From Endocalyx cinctus (lineage: Eukaryota > Ascomycota > Sordariomycetes > Amphisphaeriales > Apiosporaceae), in the NCBI GenBank assembly GCA_001600455.1, contig BCKC01000007.1, positions 1,614,019-1,678,018 of the forward strand: a DNA stretch of 64,000 nucleotides, read 5' to 3'. The notes below the pieces were generated by a model. The model was not told the origin of the DNA. It worked only from the letters and a program-made list of their open reading frames with translations, and made no database searches. Of this stretch, positions 60,447-64,000 are shown one piece after another. The translations under genes and the position numbers were made by a program. Every line of letters begins with the position of its first letter. Within the stretch, counting starts at the first letter, position 1.

Positions 60447-61798
60447 ACATCTTAACTTTATACTATCATTTCGAGCGACTTCGACTACAATACACAAAAC
60501 ACAAGCACACGCAGTCACTGGCTTTTCGACGGTTTAAGACCCCGTAGTAACTGCATCGTATCAATTTTCAAAGGAGGTCATGGGCATGTACATATATTGC
60601 TGGAGTGAAGACGGATCAAAAAAAGGGGTCATTTGTGGTTGAGGGTCATGGGTAACGGCTACGAACTCGCAGGGGGAAAAGTGAAAAATAAAACAAAAAA
60701 AAGCCTCCACATAAGTATACGAAGGAGAAAAAAAAATACTGTAATAATTAATGTATGCATCATGTACGATATCCTTTATCAATAAATTCGCACGCTATTT
60801 ACTATCTTTAACAAGCTATTCCGAGCTTAGAGTTCTTTTTTCCCGCCCCTATTTCCCTCTCGTACTCAACTATATACCAATGTGATGAATTGAAAATAGC
60901 GTGATTTAACATTCTCATTCCACGTCTCAACTTTCCATCAAGCTGTTAAGATAAGGAGATGTAGTTGGTTTCGGATCCTTCGTTTAGGGCTTTATAATAG
61001 GATCCCATAGGATCCTACGACTTTCCCATAAGAGGAAGTTTACTCCCATGGGATCCCACGCGGAAAAAAAAAAAAAAAAAAATCTCCTAAATTTCTCATG
61101 ATAAATATACTGTGATATTCAGTAATGATTAGCTTATGACTATTAAGACTTAGGTTAACATACTCCTATAGGAATCCCATATAAAGCTGTACAGTACTAT
61201 AAGCCCCTTTTCCAATCGGCTAGCAACCTTTTATTTTAGCAGCTTATTGGCAGCCTGCCTGCCTAGCAGTAGCTGGCTGTGTCTTGGCAGCTGGGTAGAT
61301 AATTAATGGGGGTAGTATAATGTAACGCTGCGGTACTGGTAACTGCAGCGCTCCTAGGCTGCAAGGCAACACTGGCTATTAATAGGAATATTGAAATTGG
61401 ACGATAGGAATTAAGAGAGCGAGAAAATTGTGTAACATTTACTCGCGAAGCGCTGCAGCCTAGAGATAATCTTATTTCTAGATAGCTCAGAAATTTGGGA
61501 TGGGATAAATACTTAGAGAGGAGTAGAAGCCTATCTAGAAAGAATTTCTTGTTCCCTTCCTTATTTTCTCTCACCTGTTAAATAAACACCAATTCATTAG
61601 TGAATTTATGTCGGAGATTTTCTAGTAAGTAAACAGACGCTGTTCGTCACGGTAGCAACCACGCTAACAATCGCCTTTAGAATAAAATTATATCCTTTGA
61701 AATTTCAAAGCCATCACATTCAAAACCAAATCTTTACTTCAAGATTTACTTATTCATACGCATATACTCCCATTCACGAGAGAGGAGAAGACGAAAAA
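60447..61798. other. Intergenic, no gene seen
   Basis: Short inverted repeats are present: TAGGATCC/GGATCCTA at 60998-61017 with a 4-nt loop, and CTAGGCTGCA (61354-61363) against TGCAGCCTAG (61454-61463). An A run lies at 61065-61082. No coding sequence is recognised. Confidence 0.5.
60998..61017. repeat. Short inverted repeat, 8-bp arms
   Basis: TAGGATCC and GGATCCTA are exact reverse complements around the 4-nt loop CATA. Related GGATCC and GGGATCCCA words occur on both sides within 60 bp. Confidence 0.7.
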
Positions 61799-62101
61799 AT
61801 GGCAAGCTCCTTTTCCGCCTTCTTCAACAGTCTTCTCCCCAGCTACCGAACCGGCGGAGAAGCAACGGCGCAGACTTCGTCGTCAACGTCAACGTCATCG
61901 CAGCGGTCTTATTCAGCATCTGCTAATACCACGTCTGCGTCCAAAGCGGAGACCGACGCGGAACCGCCATCGCCTCCGAGCGAGGACGCGATCAGTCCGG
62001 AGGAACTTCGCGCTTTAAGGGGTCAATTCTTAGATAAGCAGAAGCCGAAGGCGTCCAAGGGGAGGACTTTCTCGACCCCTAAAACGTCGGGTTCGTCGTA
62101 G
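61799..62101 (+). CDS. Small Ser/Thr-rich protein (100 residues), unknown
   Basis: This single-exon frame starts at the ATG at 61799 after a purine-rich context (GACGAAAAAATGG); upstream in-frame codons lie in A/T-rich leader sequence. The product begins MASSFSAFFNSLLPSYRTGG. It has a Ser/Thr-rich middle (SSSTSTSSQRSYSASA) and ends with a conserved-looking block SEDAISPEELRALRGQFLDK then basic KPKASKGRTFSTPKTS. GC content rises sharply across the frame compared with both flanks, which supports coding. There is no signal peptide or membrane helix. I do not recognise a family. Confidence 0.62.
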   Translation: MASSFSAFFNSLLPSYRTGGEATAQTSSSTSTSSQRSYSASANTTSASKAETDAEPPSPPSEDAISPEELRALRGQFLDKQKPKASKGRTFSTPKTSGSS

Positions 62102-63037
62102 TCGTGGAAGGAGATGTTCAGGAGGAGAGAGAGACGAAGGGGTAGGAAGGCAGAAATCTGTTCGACGCATGCGAAGTAGGAGAGTTGATTATTGATATCC
62201 CTCCGAAGCGAATGATACTATGTAGTATTGAAATAGTTTTTAATGGGGTAGGGACACGACAGGCCCTAGAATGGATGAGACCGCACAACTCGGATATATA
62301 GTAAGAAGGGAACTCAAGAGGAATAGGTAGATATCCGATATAGAGGGATTGATTGAAAGCGTAATGAATGCAACGATATTTTTACTGTCGTGTCTCTATA
62401 TTGATCATTGCGCTCGTCGTTCTCCCATTTCCGAGCTTTTTGACTGAGCATGGCACCATGGCACCATGGCGCCGAGCTCTTGTCTACCCAAATTTCAAAT
62501 GTAAATGAATTGGACTGATTGTGTTTTTTTCCTTCTTCAAACACATAAAGGCTATGTGGTAAATAGATCAAACCCAGTCTTTCGGATGCGCATACCACAA
62601 CCATCCATTGTCATGCTTTCAATTAAACCTCCCCTTATTAACATCACTCGTGTTTGGTCAGGTGTCCAATTTCCTCCCAATGCAATCATCGCAAGTATAT
62701 TAAAATAATAAAGCGATCTTTCAACCTTCTTCTCGCTTTGACGTAATCTGGAAGGACAGACTGGTGACAATGGGCCGTACCAACACGTAGGTCGACAAAG
62801 GTGGTACACGACAAAGGGAGCAACAATTAAAGCAATCCACATGCTCTCTTCTTTGACGGGTATCATACACTAGGTGTAATATATATCCCACACCCATCTC
62901 TCCTCTTTTCGCATTTTCTCTTCCTTCTTTCCCCACTCACTCACACACTCACACACTCACACATAACCCCAAATCTTCGAATTCGCTTACCACCAAACAC
63001 TTTAAACAAGCACAAAAAAAAAAAAAAAAAAACCGAA
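62102..63037. promoter_or_regulatory. Intergenic and upstream region of the CaaX-peptide gene
   Basis: No other gene is seen. The right half looks like a compact promoter: a row of HMG-box-type sites (62765-62817), TATATAT at 62880-62886, a CT/CA-rich leader with tandem CACTCACACA units (about 62933-62965) and an A run of about 19 just before the start codon. Confidence 0.5.
62765..62817 (+). promoter_or_regulatory. Cluster of HMG-box-type CAA(A/T)G sites
   Basis: GACAATGGG (62765-62773), GACAAAGG (62793-62800) and GACAAAGGG (62809-62817) lie in one orientation within 53 bp, about 220-270 bp upstream of the CaaX-peptide start. The core CAA(A/T)G is the binding word of MATA-HMG/Ste11-type regulators. 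The motif is short, so binding is only suggested. Confidence 0.4.
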
Positions 63038-63172
63038 ATGGCTCTCGTTAGAACTACCCCCGCCAAGAAGCCCGGTGTTCGTCAGAACTGGTGGGATTCC
63101 TTCGGCGGCATGTCTTATCCCTCGAACAGCAACAACGGAGGGAGCAGTGGTCCCGGTTGCAACGTCATGTAA
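63038..63172 (+). CDS. 44-residue CaaX peptide, candidate lipopeptide mating pheromone precursor
   Basis: A short frame begins MALVRTTPAKKPGVRQNWWD and ends SSGPGCNVM. The final four residues, CNVM, form a CaaX box whose terminal Met favours farnesylation. There is no signal peptide or membrane segment, so export would need the Ste6-type route used by a-factor. A basic N-terminal part (KKPGVR), an aromatic middle (NWWDSFGGMSYPS) and a flexible Gly/Ser/Asn lead into the prenylated Cys follow the plan of a-factor-like precursors, which in ascomycetes end in CVVM, CVIM and similar. It is longer than most filamentous-fungal examples (about 24 residues) and close to yeast a-factor (36-38). A strong-looking promoter with TATA element and CA/CT-rich leader precedes it. 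Other options are a different small prenylated protein or, less likely, a chance frame. Confidence 0.62.
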   Translation: MALVRTTPAKKPGVRQNWWDSFGGMSYPSNSNNGGSSGPGCNVM

Positions 63173-63970
63173 ATAAGCCCGAGACACACAAGACCACACA
63201 CCTGTCCCGAGATCAGAAATTTATCTACCGTAACGAAAGTAGAAAGTCAGTTTATGAAACAGATATATGATCACTCAATCGTGGGAAAGAGCAGATTAAT
63301 CATGGGACTATGCCGGTCAAGGAGAAGGATAGGGGGATTTTCAACTGGAGGAAGCATATAGGATCCCCGGCAGTAACCATCCTGAAGTTATCTACTTTCT
63401 CTATTAGTTATCCTTGAATGAGAGTTTGCCTTGCCCCGTAATTTGACCGATCATGTTTATTTGTGACTGAGCTTGCTTTGTACGTATGTTGGTTGATAAC
63501 CTCGTTGACAATCGTTAGAAGACCCATGAGTTACATTTTAAGTGTAAGAAAATGTTCAAGTTTCTTGAAATCATTTGAAAGAAATTCGTAAAATTGCGTA
63601 AAATTGCGGCAATCATGAGCTTGGCACGTATGAGTATAAAATGCGAAGCATCACTATTTATTGTTATGTACATTCCGTAGTCCTATCATGGCTGGATGAT
63701 GCTTGTGAAATCTTGGTCGGTATGGTTGCCCAACAACAAGCCCCTACAACTGCATAAATATGCGGGTTTGCATCGTTTCCTACATTTGACGGCATGTTTA
63801 AAAAGAGGATTCCTAGTTTATCTGTAGACCACTTTAAACAATGTCAGCTGTGCTATGATGTCAGGCCAGATAATTGAGCACGAACTTACGTTTATACTCT
63901 GAATCGACCCTCTTGCCATCTGATACTTTCATCCACCGCGATCCTGGCTAACCTTCTCGATTTGAACACC
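63173..63970. other. Intergenic
   Basis: This is the 3' flank of the CaaX-peptide gene and the upstream region of whatever starts at 63971. No gene is seen. Confidence 0.5.
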
Positions 63971-64000
63971 ATGGATCACGGTCATATCTGTCACCAACAG
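63971..64000 (+). CDS. Possible start of a Ctr-type copper transporter (partial)
   Basis: The last 30 bases read MDHGHICHQQ from an ATG in a good context (AACACCATGG). Met/His-rich openings of this kind (MDHGH...) are typical of Ctr copper transporters, whose extracellular N terminus binds copper. Only ten codons are visible, so this is a lead, not an identification. Confidence 0.3.
   Translation, partial: MDHGHICHQQ

Noticed and set aside
1..64000. CRISPR arrays, rRNA, riboswitches, telomere repeats or intact transposons
   Set aside because: No regularly spaced repeats, conserved rRNA or TPP-riboswitch words, TTAGGG arrays, transposase or reverse-transcriptase motifs were seen on either strand.

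Overview
The window is nuclear DNA of a filamentous ascomycete (Pezizomycotina, most likely Sordariomycetes). The reasons are short introns with GT..AG borders, widely spaced genes with A/T-rich spacers and long A or T runs, and fungal-specific proteins: the conidiation regulator WetA, a SUR7/PalI-type four-pass membrane protein, an Mhp1-like leucine-rich-repeat protein, an ascomycete class II peroxidase and a CorA-like channel protein. Splice sites below were read by eye and checked only for frame consistency and family resemblance.

Layout. 1-7.2 kb: the 5' two thirds of MAF1 (RNA polymerase III repressor, running off the left edge), the AP-1 clathrin adaptor sigma subunit, the modifier subunit of glutamate-cysteine ligase and the KEOPS kinase BUD32. 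8.8-18.5 kb: an uncharacterised membrane-anchored protein, a possible tiny acidic protein, the FACT histone chaperone SPT16 (five exons) and an uncharacterised charged protein. 21.9-32.8 kb: a PalI/SUR7-like protein, a CorA-like protein (four exons), WetA and a companion gene of unknown function on the same strand. 32.8-43.4 kb: a 10.5-kb stretch with no recognisable gene, carrying a dense set of TACCTACC motifs, a perfect 14-bp inverted repeat and a G-quadruplex-type run. 43.4-47.1 kb: an Mhp1-like LRR protein. 49.7-51.1 kb: a broken and internally deleted Zn(II)2Cys6 transcription factor. 53-57.2 kb: a possible Tyr/Pro-rich small protein, ribosomal protein L5 and a HAD-family hydrolase. 59.5-64 kb: a secreted class II peroxidase, a 100-residue small protein, a 44-residue peptide ending in a CaaX box (CNVM), and, at the very edge, the first ten codons of what may be a Ctr copper transporter.

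Most genes are unrelated housekeeping functions (transcription, chromatin, translation, tRNA modification, vesicle traffic, glutathione synthesis). This is not a metabolite cluster, and I found no integrated mobile element, rRNA, tRNA or CRISPR array. The items most worth following are the CaaX peptide at 63038-63172, which has the features of a lipopeptide (a-factor-like) mating pheromone precursor with HMG-box-type sites just upstream; the decayed transcription factor; and short intergenic motifs (TACTCCGTA, TAGTGTAGT, TACCTACC) that recur far above chance.
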